From Cercospora beticola (lineage: Eukaryota > Ascomycota > Dothideomycetes > Mycosphaerellales > Mycosphaerellaceae), in NCBI RefSeq assembly GCF_033473495.1, contig NC_088942.1, positions 1,054,001 through 1,118,000 of the forward strand: a stretch of DNA of 64,000 bases, in the 5' to 3' direction. Below, in pieces: positions 55,323-64,000 of this stretch (position 1 is the first letter of the stretch; every line of letters starts with the position of its first letter). The position numbers were made by a program, and so were the translations under genes. The notes under the pieces were generated by a model. That model worked only from the letters and a program-made list of their open reading frames with translations, did no database searches and was not told the DNA's origin.

Positions 55323-57755
55323 CTAGGCTTCCTCGCCCTCACGCCGGAAAAAGTAAATGTAAGCAAACTTCTTCATCTCCTCCACGTCGCCACCCAGTGC
55401 GACCTTCTCATCGTTGAACAATGTCCACCCCGCCAGCTTCTTGACGAAAGCAACATAGTGGCCGGCGTGAATCGAGCTGCCCTTGTGACAAACGATGCTC
55501 GAGAGGGAGAACTTGGCAGGCTTGGTATCTTCAGGAATGGCAGCAGGCGCAGAAGCGCTCTCTGGAGCAGCATCATCGCCAAAGTCGCCCGTCGCTTCAG
55601 GGTGACTGAACAACCAGTCCACGGCGCGCTCCATATCGCCACCCGTCTCCTTAAGTGCTTGTCGAGCTTGTGGCGCGGAAAAGCCCATGTTACCCAGATT
55701 CTCGATCTTATCGGGGTCGACAGCTGATGAAGATCCACCAGCAGCTGCGGTGGGTTCTTCAATGGGCTCATCGATGTCGGGATCTTCCATGTGTTCAAAC
55801 AGCCAGCCAGCCGCGGCATCTGGGTCCGCGTTGCCGGTAGCCCGCAAAGCTTTCTCACAACGTATCTTCGGAAAGCCCATGTTCATCAACATCTCAAGTG
55901 CGACTTCGTTTGGCTGGAACTTGTTGCTTGCACCCGCATCGGCGTCCTGGTCGTCCGACAGTTCCTCCTCGCCAGGCTGCTTGCCCTTGCTGCGATATGC
56001 CTCCATGTCATAGACATCATCGCCCACGATAACAGGTACATCTTGCTTCATCGGAACCCAGTTGACGATTTCAAACCGCCGAGCGTTGACTGCGAGGATA
56101 ACTGGGAAGGTCTTGAAGAGTGACTGTTTCGTGAAGCCCTTATTCTTGCAACCTGAGCATTCCAAATCAACCACCTCTGGCGCTGTGAAGTCATCCAAGC
56201 ATTGCTTCAAGGTCACAGTCTCGAACTCTTCCTTTTCGGGAACCTTGTCGCCATCGGTCATTGGCGTATCTCCACCGTTCGTCACTGGGGCGGAATCGCT
56301 CTTGGGCTTGCGCTTGATGGGAACAGCAACGCTGATGTTTTCCATCTCGTCCAAGCGGTATTTGACCTTCTTGCAGCTTAGGCATTGCAGCTTCTGCTCC
56401 ATGTGAAAGCGGAAGGCATCGACTGGGTCGTAGATGTGTGCGAAGCCACTATTCTTCGCGGTCGCTTGTGATCGAGAAACCAGCTTGAGGAGATGCAAAA
56501 GGAGCTCAAAGGAATCCTGCTGTCGCATGCTGCTGAACTCTGCATGTCCCTTGCCGACAATTTGCTTGAGCATACTGGGACCAATGCCTTTCTGGTGAGG
56601 CTTCTCATCCTCATTTTCAGGTTGCTGGACGTCAATATCAGGTCTGCTGTAGCGTCCAGATAGGAGACCGTCGGCAAGCTTGCGCAGCTGTGATTCGAGA
56701 TCCTCAGCAGGGTTGAATGTTGGCCCCAACTGGATTCTCTCATCTGGTCTGTAGTAACGCTTTGCAAATTCGGGCGTTGCAAACAACGCTTGCAGGACTG
56801 AGTTGAGATAGCAGCTATTGCCCAGGTTCCTCAATCCTGTGTATCCCTTCCCGAACATTGGCTTCAGCTGTCGGCCATCGGCGTCTATCATGGAAAAGTC
56901 GTAGCTCAGGTTGTACATGAGATTCATCTCGCCCAAACTCTGTTCCGTCTTCTCTCGATCTGCAATGTTCACTCCCCAGTGAGCAAGATGCTCGACCAGC
57001 TTAGGGTCTTTGCGTTCCTCGTCGCAAGAATAGCAGTAGATGTCGGCACTTCCATCTGCGGAGATGGAGCCCAGTTTGACTGCCACATGGTGCTTCGTGC
57101 TGTTGGCATGTCCGACTTGGTGGCTATTACCTGGCGCGCCACCGTACTGCTGTCGCCCACAGCCCAAGTTGCCGCAAGTCAAACACATCCACAGATTTTC
57201 CTTCAGATCGCACTCGCCGCAATGACCCAGATCGCCACTAGGAATGTCTCGCGCGGGCTCTTGCTCGAGGAAAGCAGTGTGATCACAAATCGTCAACTCC
57301 AGCTCCCAGGCCTTGACTTCCTCCTGCTGAGCGAAGGTGTTTGCCTTGAGGACGCCAGCCACAACATCGCCAACCTTTCCTTCCTGAGCGATGTTATCAA
57401 TGTCACATTGAAAGCATTTAATGTTCGTCTCGGTTTCGTATCGATCGGCGTCAGTCTCGGCCTTGATCTCCAGCTTGCTGATTTTGGCGGGCGATTCGCC
57501 ATCGTCTCGCTCGGGCTTACGCTTGCGAGTGCGCTTGATGTTCACGGCGAGCGGGTGGCTGACTTCGTCGGCGTGCTGCTTGTTGTGCCGTCGGTCGCCT
57601 GCGCAGCCTCCGTTGAAGCAGTGCAAACAGACATCGATCCCCGCCGCATCGTCGACGCCATCGAAGCAGAGGGTGCAGTCTTCGCGGTAGACAGGGTCCT
57701 TGGGCTGCGGCGGCGGGCGTGAGAAGGTCTTGACGTGGGGGCACTGATCGTCCAT
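55323..57755 (-). CDS. UBP14: Ubiquitin carboxyl-terminal hydrolase UBP14 (USP5-like)
   Basis: Single exon, 810 aa from the ATG at 57755 (MDDQCPHVKTF); the upstream in-frame extension has no family match. An N-terminal Cys-rich zinc-finger variant lies at about 20-70 and the ubiquitin-tail-binding UBP zinc finger at about 178-245 (CGECDLKENLWMCLTCGNLG). The Cys box is GLRNLGNSCYLNSV with catalytic C315. Two UBA domains are inserted late (LEMLMNMGFPKIRCEKAL; NLGNMGFSAPQARQAL). The His box is SIHAGHYVAFVKK with H766 near the end. This architecture is that of UBP14/USP5, which disassembles free ubiquitin chains and keeps the proteasome from being blocked by them. Confidence 0.95.
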   Translation of the reverse strand: MDDQCPHVKTFSRPPPQPKDPVYREDCTLCFDGVDDAAGIDVCLHCFNGGCAGDRRHNKQHADEVSHPLAVNIKRTRKRKPERDDGESPAKISKLEIKAETDADRYETETNIKCFQCDIDNIAQEGKVGDVVAGVLKANTFAQQEEVKAWELELTICDHTAFLEQEPARDIPSGDLGHCGECDLKENLWMCLTCGNLGCGRQQYGGAPGNSHQVGHANSTKHHVAVKLGSISADGSADIYCYSCDEERKDPKLVEHLAHWGVNIADREKTEQSLGEMNLMYNLSYDFSMIDADGRQLKPMFGKGYTGLRNLGNSCYLNSVLQALFATPEFAKRYYRPDERIQLGPTFNPAEDLESQLRKLADGLLSGRYSRPDIDVQQPENEDEKPHQKGIGPSMLKQIVGKGHAEFSSMRQQDSFELLLHLLKLVSRSQATAKNSGFAHIYDPVDAFRFHMEQKLQCLSCKKVKYRLDEMENISVAVPIKRKPKSDSAPVTNGGDTPMTDGDKVPEKEEFETVTLKQCLDDFTAPEVVDLECSGCKNKGFTKQSLFKTFPVILAVNARRFEIVNWVPMKQDVPVIVGDDVYDMEAYRSKGKQPGEEELSDDQDADAGASNKFQPNEVALEMLMNMGFPKIRCEKALRATGNADPDAAAGWLFEHMEDPDIDEPIEEPTAAAGGSSSAVDPDKIENLGNMGFSAPQARQALKETGGDMERAVDWLFSHPEATGDFGDDAAPESASAPAAIPEDTKPAKFSLSSIVCHKGSSIHAGHYVAFVKKLAGWTLFNDEKVALGGDVEEMKKFAYIYFFRREGEEA

Positions 57756-58709
57756 GGCTGCGGTTAGATGGGAATGTGTTAAAAAGAAGAAGAGAAATGT
57801 TGGTGGTTGCTGGTTGTTTGTCCAGAGCTCCAGAAGCACAGCAGCAACAGCCTGGTCGGGCTCAGGCACCGTCATCGCGGGGGCAGAAAGTGGCACAGGT
57901 GGGACCGACCGTCAAAATTTGACTCAGCAGTCATCGATAATTTGACTGGCTGGTCTTCTTCTCCACTCTTCATGTTTCACCACATCTGCAACTCCATCGC
58001 CAATTCTCCGTCCTCAACTCCTCAGTGCCGCCCAGTGCCACTATACAGCGCTTCGCTCCACACTTGACGCTCAGAAGAAGATTCTTCGATAGGAGCTGTC
58101 CTCCAGCTATTACGCTTTGCTCCTCCGCTACGCACCAGAGGTTCCGGGCAGCCGCAGCGTCAAACTCAAGAACCATCGACCAGATGGACACTGACACTAC
58201 CCAACACGCTGCCAGACAGCATGCCATAGCACATGCGATCCTCTAGGATGGAGCCCTTGACCGCCCGCCACGTCTCGGGTCAGCATGCCTGCTGAATCGC
58301 GGTGCTACGCGCTCGCTGGGAATTATATTACGTCCAACCGTCCGCGTTCAGCTGAGTCTAAATCTCAGCTGTCAGCATCCCCTTAGGGCAGACAACGGCC
58401 GTGTTCCTGCGCGCCTCCCTTCGCAGGTCTGTGAATTCGGTATGCCGTACGGACTTACGGCCTTGCCGTCCCGTAGGAGAACTGGCCACTTATCACAGCT
58501 GATTACGATTCCAGCCGCAGCGGGGCCTGCACTGGCCTCCAAGTACGGTTTGCATGGGATTGCGACCACGGTGTGACCTTCGAAAGGGATCCAAATAATA
58601 TGCTACATAGGTAACATCAATGCCATCATTGTGCCCCTCGCTCACCTCCTACGCTGCTGATCTGTGCTTATATCGTGCATCTCCGTCATTACTCACCGCA
58701 CGAGCAGAT
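57756..58709. other. Divergent intergenic region, UBP14 and P450
   Basis: 954 bp with no gene of its own. The frame of the P450 is open upstream to an ATG at 58620, which would add 30 residues before the first membrane segment. Confidence 0.45.
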
Positions 58710-60472
58710 ATGCCTTACAACACGGCTCGTGCGGCACTCATTGCTCTAATCATTTGCCTGGCTAGGTTGTTCTTCTACAGCGTTCTGGCGGCTACCCTCT
58801 TACACTGGATCTGGAATGTAGCATGGCACTCTTCTCATGCTTCACGGTCATCGACGGGAACTGCCTTGGGTCGAGCATTTTCGGTGGCGACATACGATGC
58901 TACAGCAAATTTCTCCATTATAATGAGCGTGTCAGTGTCTCTACTGCTTGTTTGGGCAACGCAGCGCATGTTCTACCGACTCTACTTCCATCCTTTGGCA
59001 GGTTTCCCAGGGCCCAGGATCGCTGCCTTCACAAGAGCCTACGAGTTCTATTACGATGTCTTCCTGTCTGGCGATTACACGTTCGCAATCAAAGAGATGC
59101 ACCAACGCTACGGACCAATCATTCGCATCTCACCACACGAGCTCCATATCCACGATCCGGACTTTGAAGACGAACTTTACACTGGTGCTTCTAAACCGAG
59201 GGAAAAGTATCCCTGGGCTCTGGGGATGTTCGGAACCAGCAGTGGCTTCATTGTGGCCAAAGAGCATGATTTACATCGCAAACGCAGGGCGCCAGTGAAT
59301 TCGTTCTTCTCCAAGAAAGCCGTTACAGAGCTGTCGCCTCTTATTCAAGGGCACATTCAAAACTTCTGTCGACGTGTGAAAGAGTCCCAAGGAACAGGGA
59401 AATCGCTACGCCTCGACCACGCCTACACAGCCTTGACTATGGACATCATTAGCGACTACTCATACGGCAACTCATACGAGGCACTGAACACCCCAGACAT
59501 GATGGCCGGGTGGGTTTCTGCAATATCTCGAGGCGCCGAAACGCTTCACATCAACAAGTTCTTTCCTTGGTTCATCTATACGATGAAAGCACTTCCTGCG
59601 TGGCTAGTTGTCAAACTGAACCCGTCTTTCGGAGGCATAATTCAAATGCAAGAAGTGAGCTATGGCGCTTACTCAGCTTTTCTGATTCCATTGCTGACCA
59701 CAATTTTCAGAAACAAGCCGAAGACGTTGACGAGGTCATCAAAAGCCATGGACAACTGAAGAAGAATGGTCGACGAACGATATTCCACGAGCTTTGGGAC
59801 AGTCCCGAACTACTGGAGAAGGATCACAATCGCCAGCACATGCTCAACGAAGCACAGACTTTCATCGGAGCTGGAACTTTCACCACGTCTTCTCATCTCA
59901 CCAATACCACTTTTCATCTACTCGACAACCCTGCCTGTCTGCAGAGACTGCAAGCTGAACTCCGAGATACCATCACTGACGCCAGCATCTTGCCACCTTT
60001 ATCTTCACTCGAGAAGCTGCCATACCTTACCGCTGTTATCCAAGAAGGCCACCGTCTCGCCGTTGGAGTCGGACATCGCCTTGCCCGGATCTCTCCTGTC
60101 CGTCCAATCCAATACAAAGACTGGACGATTCCTCCTGGGGTTCCGGTTGGCATGTCGAATTGGATCACAGCTTTCGATCCGGCCCTGTTTCCCGATCCTC
60201 ACACTTTCCGACCCGAGCGCTTCTTACACGATACTGAAGGCAGTGATCGCGCAAGAAAACTGTTCAGCCCGTACAGTAAGGGAACGAGAAGTTGTCTAGG
60301 GATGAACCTGGCCCAGGCGGAATTGTACATGACTCTTGCAACAGTCTTTGGGAGCGAGAACTTCGACTTCAAGCTATGGAAGACTGTGAACGAGGATGTG
60401 GAGCCTTGGAGGGACTACTTCTCGCCATGGCCAAGGAATGATGCGAGAGGGTTGAGGGTCTTGGTGGAGTGA
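58710..60472 (+). CDS. Cytochrome P450 monooxygenase
   Basis: Two exons (58710-59654 and 59711-60472) give 568 aa; the 56 bp intron has a GTGAGC donor, a GCTGAC branch and a TTTTCAG acceptor, phase 0. Two hydrophobic N-terminal segments (about 8-40 and 70-90) precede the proline hinge LAGFPGPR, so it is an ER-membrane enzyme. Motifs in order: I-helix AGTFTT (369-374), K-helix EGHR (427-430), PERF (from 483), and the heme loop FSPYSKGTRSCLG with cysteine ligand C510. All are intact. The sequence around GTSSGFIVAKEHDLHRKRRAP resembles the trichodiene-oxygenase-like (CYP58-type) P450s, an impression only. It has no terpene or polyketide synthase next to it. Confidence 0.94.
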
Positions 60473-60681
60473 AGTGGTGGCTCAGTTGTTGACCGCGGGT
60501 GAGATGAGAGAAGAATACACGAGTGCTTGCATGGCCATCCTGTGTGGTCCTTACACCAATTCTCCATCAAGATGGTATTTCGAGAAGAAGAAGAAGGAAC
60601 GCTCATTCGATATCCTCTCAAATCATCTCACCTTTGACAATTCGCCTCACTAAAACCAAGATCAGTCACCAAACAAGATTC

Positions 60682-61026
60682 TCAACAGAGCTTGCAGCAA
60701 TACTTTGGGCGGAAAGCATCCGCAATCACACATACCTTACAAATTTGCCCCTGATCATAAATCGTTACAGTCCTTCTGTAAGGATCGAGGAGAGTGTAAG
60801 GACCATGAAAATCTGGCACGTTGTTGCACCACAGATATCTTCTCCCCTCGCCGTCGTTGATACAATCGGTCGGTTGGCCTCCTATAGCTTTGCAGTCACC
60901 TTGCATGATAGATGTTATCCATTGCGAGCAGCCGCCGTCGAGTTTTGTGTCGGTATAGATGTGACCGCAGAAAGCCTGGGCGATTGCATTGAGGCTAGAA
61001 AGGGTGAGGAGGTGTTGGATTTGCAT
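60682..61026 (-). CDS. Small secreted cysteine-rich protein (effector candidate)
   Basis: Single exon, 114 aa. A signal peptide covers about residues 1-18 (MQIQHLLTLSSLNAIAQA). Ten cysteines remain in a mature chain of ~96 residues: positions 20, 33, 45, 55, 67, 96, 99, 110, 111 and 114, allowing five disulfides. The C-terminus ends CCKLC. No domain is recognised and there is no transmembrane helix. Size, secretion and Cys content fit the usual criteria for a fungal effector or antimicrobial-type protein; no function can be claimed. It lies 210 bp from the P450 in convergent orientation. Confidence 0.75.
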   Translation of the reverse strand: MQIQHLLTLSSLNAIAQAFCGHIYTDTKLDGGCSQWITSIMQGDCKAIGGQPTDCINDGEGRRYLWCNNVPDFHGPYTLLDPYRRTVTIYDQGQICKVCVIADAFRPKYCCKLC

Positions 61027-61573
61027 GCTGCAGAAGGTAGGGGGTGGTTAGTGAGTGTTCTGCAGGTGGCCTTGGGAGTAGCTTTGTCTGATGGCGACTG
61101 CTTACGTGTCGTGTGGTGAGGTTATGGACTGGGAGTTTTGGGTGCTGGAGGGTAGCACAGAAAGCGGCTCGTGGAACGATAGATCGATCGCTTTAATTGT
61201 ACCATTGGCTCTGAGATTTGAGACGGCGTTTTCCAGACAGCTCAGACATACTAAGTAGAACTTCACAATCCTCTGATTGTGAGAGTGCATGAAATGTAAG
61301 GGTGGATACAGTCTAGTTTCTGCTATTGAGACCGCTGTTCGGGAATTTCTACGTCTAGGTGGGCTGACTACAGTAACTATGACTTCTATCGGTTATACTT
61401 ACGAGGTATCGTAACACGCCAATCGAATCACTCAAGACCACCAAAGGCAGACGTCCCGCCATCTCCGTAAACAGCACTTTTTGGACGCCGTCGAGTTGAA
61501 TACGAGTGAGGGGAATTATGAATGACTCCGTGGAGGGCTCGGCGGAATATTCGTCGCCTACTGACTTCTCTAT
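61027..61573. other. Intergenic between the Cys-rich protein and SurE genes
   Basis: 547 bp, promoter side of the small secreted protein. Nothing else recognised. Confidence 0.5.
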
Positions 61574-62650
61574 TTAAGGCAGGCAGGATAGAATCGGCCT
61601 CAGCCTGTTCAGAACGAATGCCTGAGCTCTCCGTGGAGCAGTAGTCTTGTTCTCCTCTCCCACACTAATCGAAGCATAGCAGCCTGGCGTACCAACGACC
61701 TTCCTTTCGATTGGCAAGCGGTGTGATCCGCAAGTCTCAACATCATCTTCGCCAACAAATGGCACCTTGGGATAGATTCGCGAAAGCACAAACTTGAAGT
61801 CGCTTGGTGACTGACACCGACTGTCGACTTTCGGGAAATTGACATTGAGCCTAGAACGTTTAAAGTCAGCCTCAACTTCAAAACCACCCCAAAAAAGCAC
61901 ACACAACAACGTCGGAAAGAACAATCGATCGAAACAACTCACCAAACCCCATCCGGCAAAAACGGCCTCTCCCCTTCCCCTCCACCCGTCAAAGCCTCCG
62001 TAACATTCACCACCAAAGCCGCATAAACCCTCACATAATTCTCCACATTCACATTCCAACCCGTCTGCTTCCCACTCGACCCACTAAATGCGACCGCCGG
62101 AATCCCCAGTTTAATCGCCTCAACAGCCGCTCCCACAGTCCCAGAAAACTGCGTTACAATTCCCAAGTTCGATCCCACATTCGGCCCTGTAATCGCAAGT
62201 TCCGGAGGTCCAGAGAAGAATTCTTCAGATAGAACTTCGATTCCGTGGCGGATGGATGTTACGGGGAAGGAGTTGACGTACTGTTCCAAGACAAGGAAAG
62301 AAAGAAGTTAGCTTATGTTGTTTCATCTAATTCATAGGTCATTGAAGAAGCGTGTTTCGTACGTTAAACCTCGGCTCACTTTCATTCCGTCCTATAGCAG
62401 GACTATTCGGTGGACAAGACCCAAACTGACACCCTTCATCTCCTACTTCCTCTGGTTCCTCATCTCGACTTCCTGTCCCGCTTTGATTTTCTGCTGGAGC
62501 GGAAATAATGGAATTGTAACCTGCAGCGGAAAGGGAATTGTATGTTTCGCGAATGTTGATTTCTGCCCAGCCGTCGTCGTTGCTTTGGATGATATTCAGA
62601 GCGTCGCAAATGATGGGTAGAATGCCCAGTAGAATCGTTGATGGCCGCAT
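61574..62650 (-). CDS. Secreted SurE-type nucleotidase/acid phosphatase
   Basis: Three exons on the minus strand (62363-62650, 61943-62280, 61574-61850) give 300 aa. The introns are 82 bp (GTACGA, GAACAG) and 92 bp (GTGAGT, TCTAG), at the long end for this window. Residues 1-17 are a signal peptide. The SurE metal-binding NDDGW motif follows at once (IIQSNDDGWAEINIRE). Further family marks are ELAITGPNVGSNLG with the conserved Asn, SGTVGAAVEAIKLGIPAVAFSG and WLNVNFPKV. Bacterial and fungal SurE proteins are 5'/3'-nucleotidases or acid phosphatases with divalent metals. This one would act outside the cell or in the secretory path, consistent with phosphate scavenging (inference). Confidence 0.9.
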
Positions 62651-63271
62651 GATGAAAATCGTGCCTGAGAAATGAATAAATTATCGAGGGCCGGGAGTGG
62701 GAATACTGTGTTGAGGCAGTACTACAACATCAAAGAAGAACAGAATCGAAGTCGAGAAAGCTCCCACTGATGAAGAACCATTGTAATCCTGCACTGCTCT
62801 AACTTAGTATTTCACTCAGTATTGCAATCGTGCCACTGGCTCTTCCTCCACACCGCACGTGTCATCCTTGTTGCTTAGCTCCGCCTCGGCACTCATCTGC
62901 GCTGAACCAATGACAAGCGTTTCTTTAACCAGGTCTCCAATATATCGCGTCCCGCACACTATACGATACCAAGTTTTCGATGAGAGCTTCCACGAATGTC
63001 AGACAATTAATACGCTGAAACGAGGACTGGAAGCGCCGAATCTTTGTTGTCAAGCCGGCTTCGACTCTGGAACGGGCTATCGAGTGTTCCGCTGTCTTCC
63101 GGAACACCACTGGCTCCGCCTACCATCGTGCCTCATGCTCGTCGAAGCCATCGCACCTCAGCCACGAGAAGTTGTGTAAAGTATGTTGAACTCATAATAA
63201 TATTGATTCTCTCATTCATCATTATATATAATGTCTTCTCAGACCAAACGCGAGCTTGTGAGCTCTTGCAT
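62651..63271. other. Intergenic between SurE and carboxypeptidase genes
   Basis: 621 bp between the SurE start and the carboxypeptidase stop. No feature recognised. Confidence 0.5.
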
Positions 63272-64000
63272 CTAGATACCTGCGATCAAAACCTTGATAC
63301 CAGCCAAGACTTCCTCACCAGTAGGTCGAATCTGGTTTGCGGGCAGCAAGAAACCAAACTGGCCCTTGTCGCGAAGCTCGAATGTGTACGAGTAGTCCGC
63401 ACCAGCAATATCATGAGCGTAATCGGTACTGCTACCAGTAGTGGGGTAAAGGGTCGCTCCGGAAGGTCCAGTGGTGTATCCAGTACCGTACACAGCGGTG
63501 ATGGCGGCGGCAGCGCGTCTCGCCAGAGACACCTGTGCCGCAGAGTTGGCTGGCACGTTTGGAGTGTAGCCGTAAGGAGAGAGGAGGTAGTTGCCGTAGC
63601 TGTGGAAGTCGATGTATTGCACGAGGTTTTGGCGATCGGTGACGGTCTTCAATTGAGCGGTAAGTGCCTTCATCTCTGGAGTATCACCAGCAGATCTTCC
63701 CTTGTAGGTCTGAGCGCAAGGGTCGGTGGAGGCTCCGTTCGGGTCACCAGTCCACTGGTATGGCCAGTTGCGGTTGATGTCGGTACCGTAGCAGACACGG
63801 CCGAGGACTGAAGGTCCCGGTGCTCGGTTCTTGCGCCACCTGTATTTATGTCAGTTTTCTGCACTTTGAATAACTCAATTTGTTGACTTACAGTCTATCA
63901 AGGCGCTGCGAGTAGACAAATCCATCGGGGTTGACGACAGGCAGGATGTAGATGTCGTACTTGTTCAGAATGGCAGTGAACTCTGGGTTGCCCTTCTTGT
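63272..64000 (-). CDS. Zinc carboxypeptidase, M14A (partial, 5' end beyond window)
   Basis: The last two exons of a minus-strand gene: 63892 to past the window edge, and 63272-63839, around a 52 bp intron (GTAAGT, ATACAG); the join reads [14 protein letters not shown]. At least 225 residues are visible. M14A marks: [22 protein letters not shown] (substrate-binding Asn-Arg), DFHSYG with the third zinc ligand His, SPYGYTP with the substrate Tyr region, and [15 protein letters not shown] with the catalytic Glu. The HxxE zinc motif, propeptide and signal peptide must lie beyond 64000. Most likely a secreted carboxypeptidase A-like enzyme releasing C-terminal hydrophobic residues. Confidence 0.93.

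Overview
This window looks like chromosomal DNA from a filamentous ascomycete (Pezizomycotina), probably a Dothideomycete. The protein-coding genes carry short introns, mostly 49-92 bp, with GTAAGT/GTGAGT donors, CTAAC/CTGAC branch sites and CAG/TAG acceptors. The gene content is typically fungal: a Zn2Cys6 regulator, an RTA1-like membrane protein, a PhiA-like wall protein, a Kex2-processed repeat protein, LysM and CAP secreted proteins, and lone P450 and Baeyer-Villiger oxidase genes. I see no transposon, rRNA, CRISPR array or convincing tRNA. Spliced models were built by eye from frame continuity and splice signals; none was checked against transcripts or databases.

Layout. 1-3.3 kb: no recognisable gene. 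3.3-5.7 kb: a secreted CAP protein and an FAD monooxygenase. 6.7-17.8 kb: a lineage-specific accessory cluster. It holds three paralogues of an unknown ~210-225 aa intracellular family (A1-A3), two membrane-anchored or secreted proteins (T1, T2) that share a C-terminal module and resemble the non-catalytic tails of fungal subgroup C GH18 chitinases, and a LysM protein divergent from the larger tail gene. A1/T1 and A2/T2 form the same convergent pair, so a two-gene unit seems to have been duplicated. 19.1-20.4 kb: a 439 aa secretory precursor with 13 repeats cut at KR sites, each core preceded by X-Ala/X-Pro dipeptides as in mating-factor precursors. 23.2-23.9 kb: a PhiA-like wall protein.

25-36.5 kb is mainly housekeeping and all on the minus strand: UDP-glucose:glycoprotein glucosyltransferase (RDEL end), arginase, an L-type lectin cargo receptor (KKYL end), a GDSL hydrolase and a D-2-hydroxyacid dehydrogenase. 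38.8-42.1 kb holds a Baeyer-Villiger monooxygenase and a small Gly/Cys-rich secreted protein. 44.3-47.3 kb has a divergent pair, an Mtf2-like mitochondrial protein and the WD40 protein CMR1. 47.4-50.6 kb has a Zn2Cys6 regulator divergent from an RTA1-like gene whose reading frame is broken at a T7 run. 50.9-57.8 kb carries prohibitin-2, an MFS transporter and the deubiquitinase UBP14. 58.7-64 kb has a P450, a ten-cysteine small secreted protein, a secreted SurE-type phosphatase and the 3' part of an M14 carboxypeptidase that runs off the window.

The parts most worth a second look are the A/T/LysM cluster, as a possible secreted-protein plus cytoplasmic-partner system, and the repeat-peptide precursor, whose predicted cores look like short amphipathic helices.
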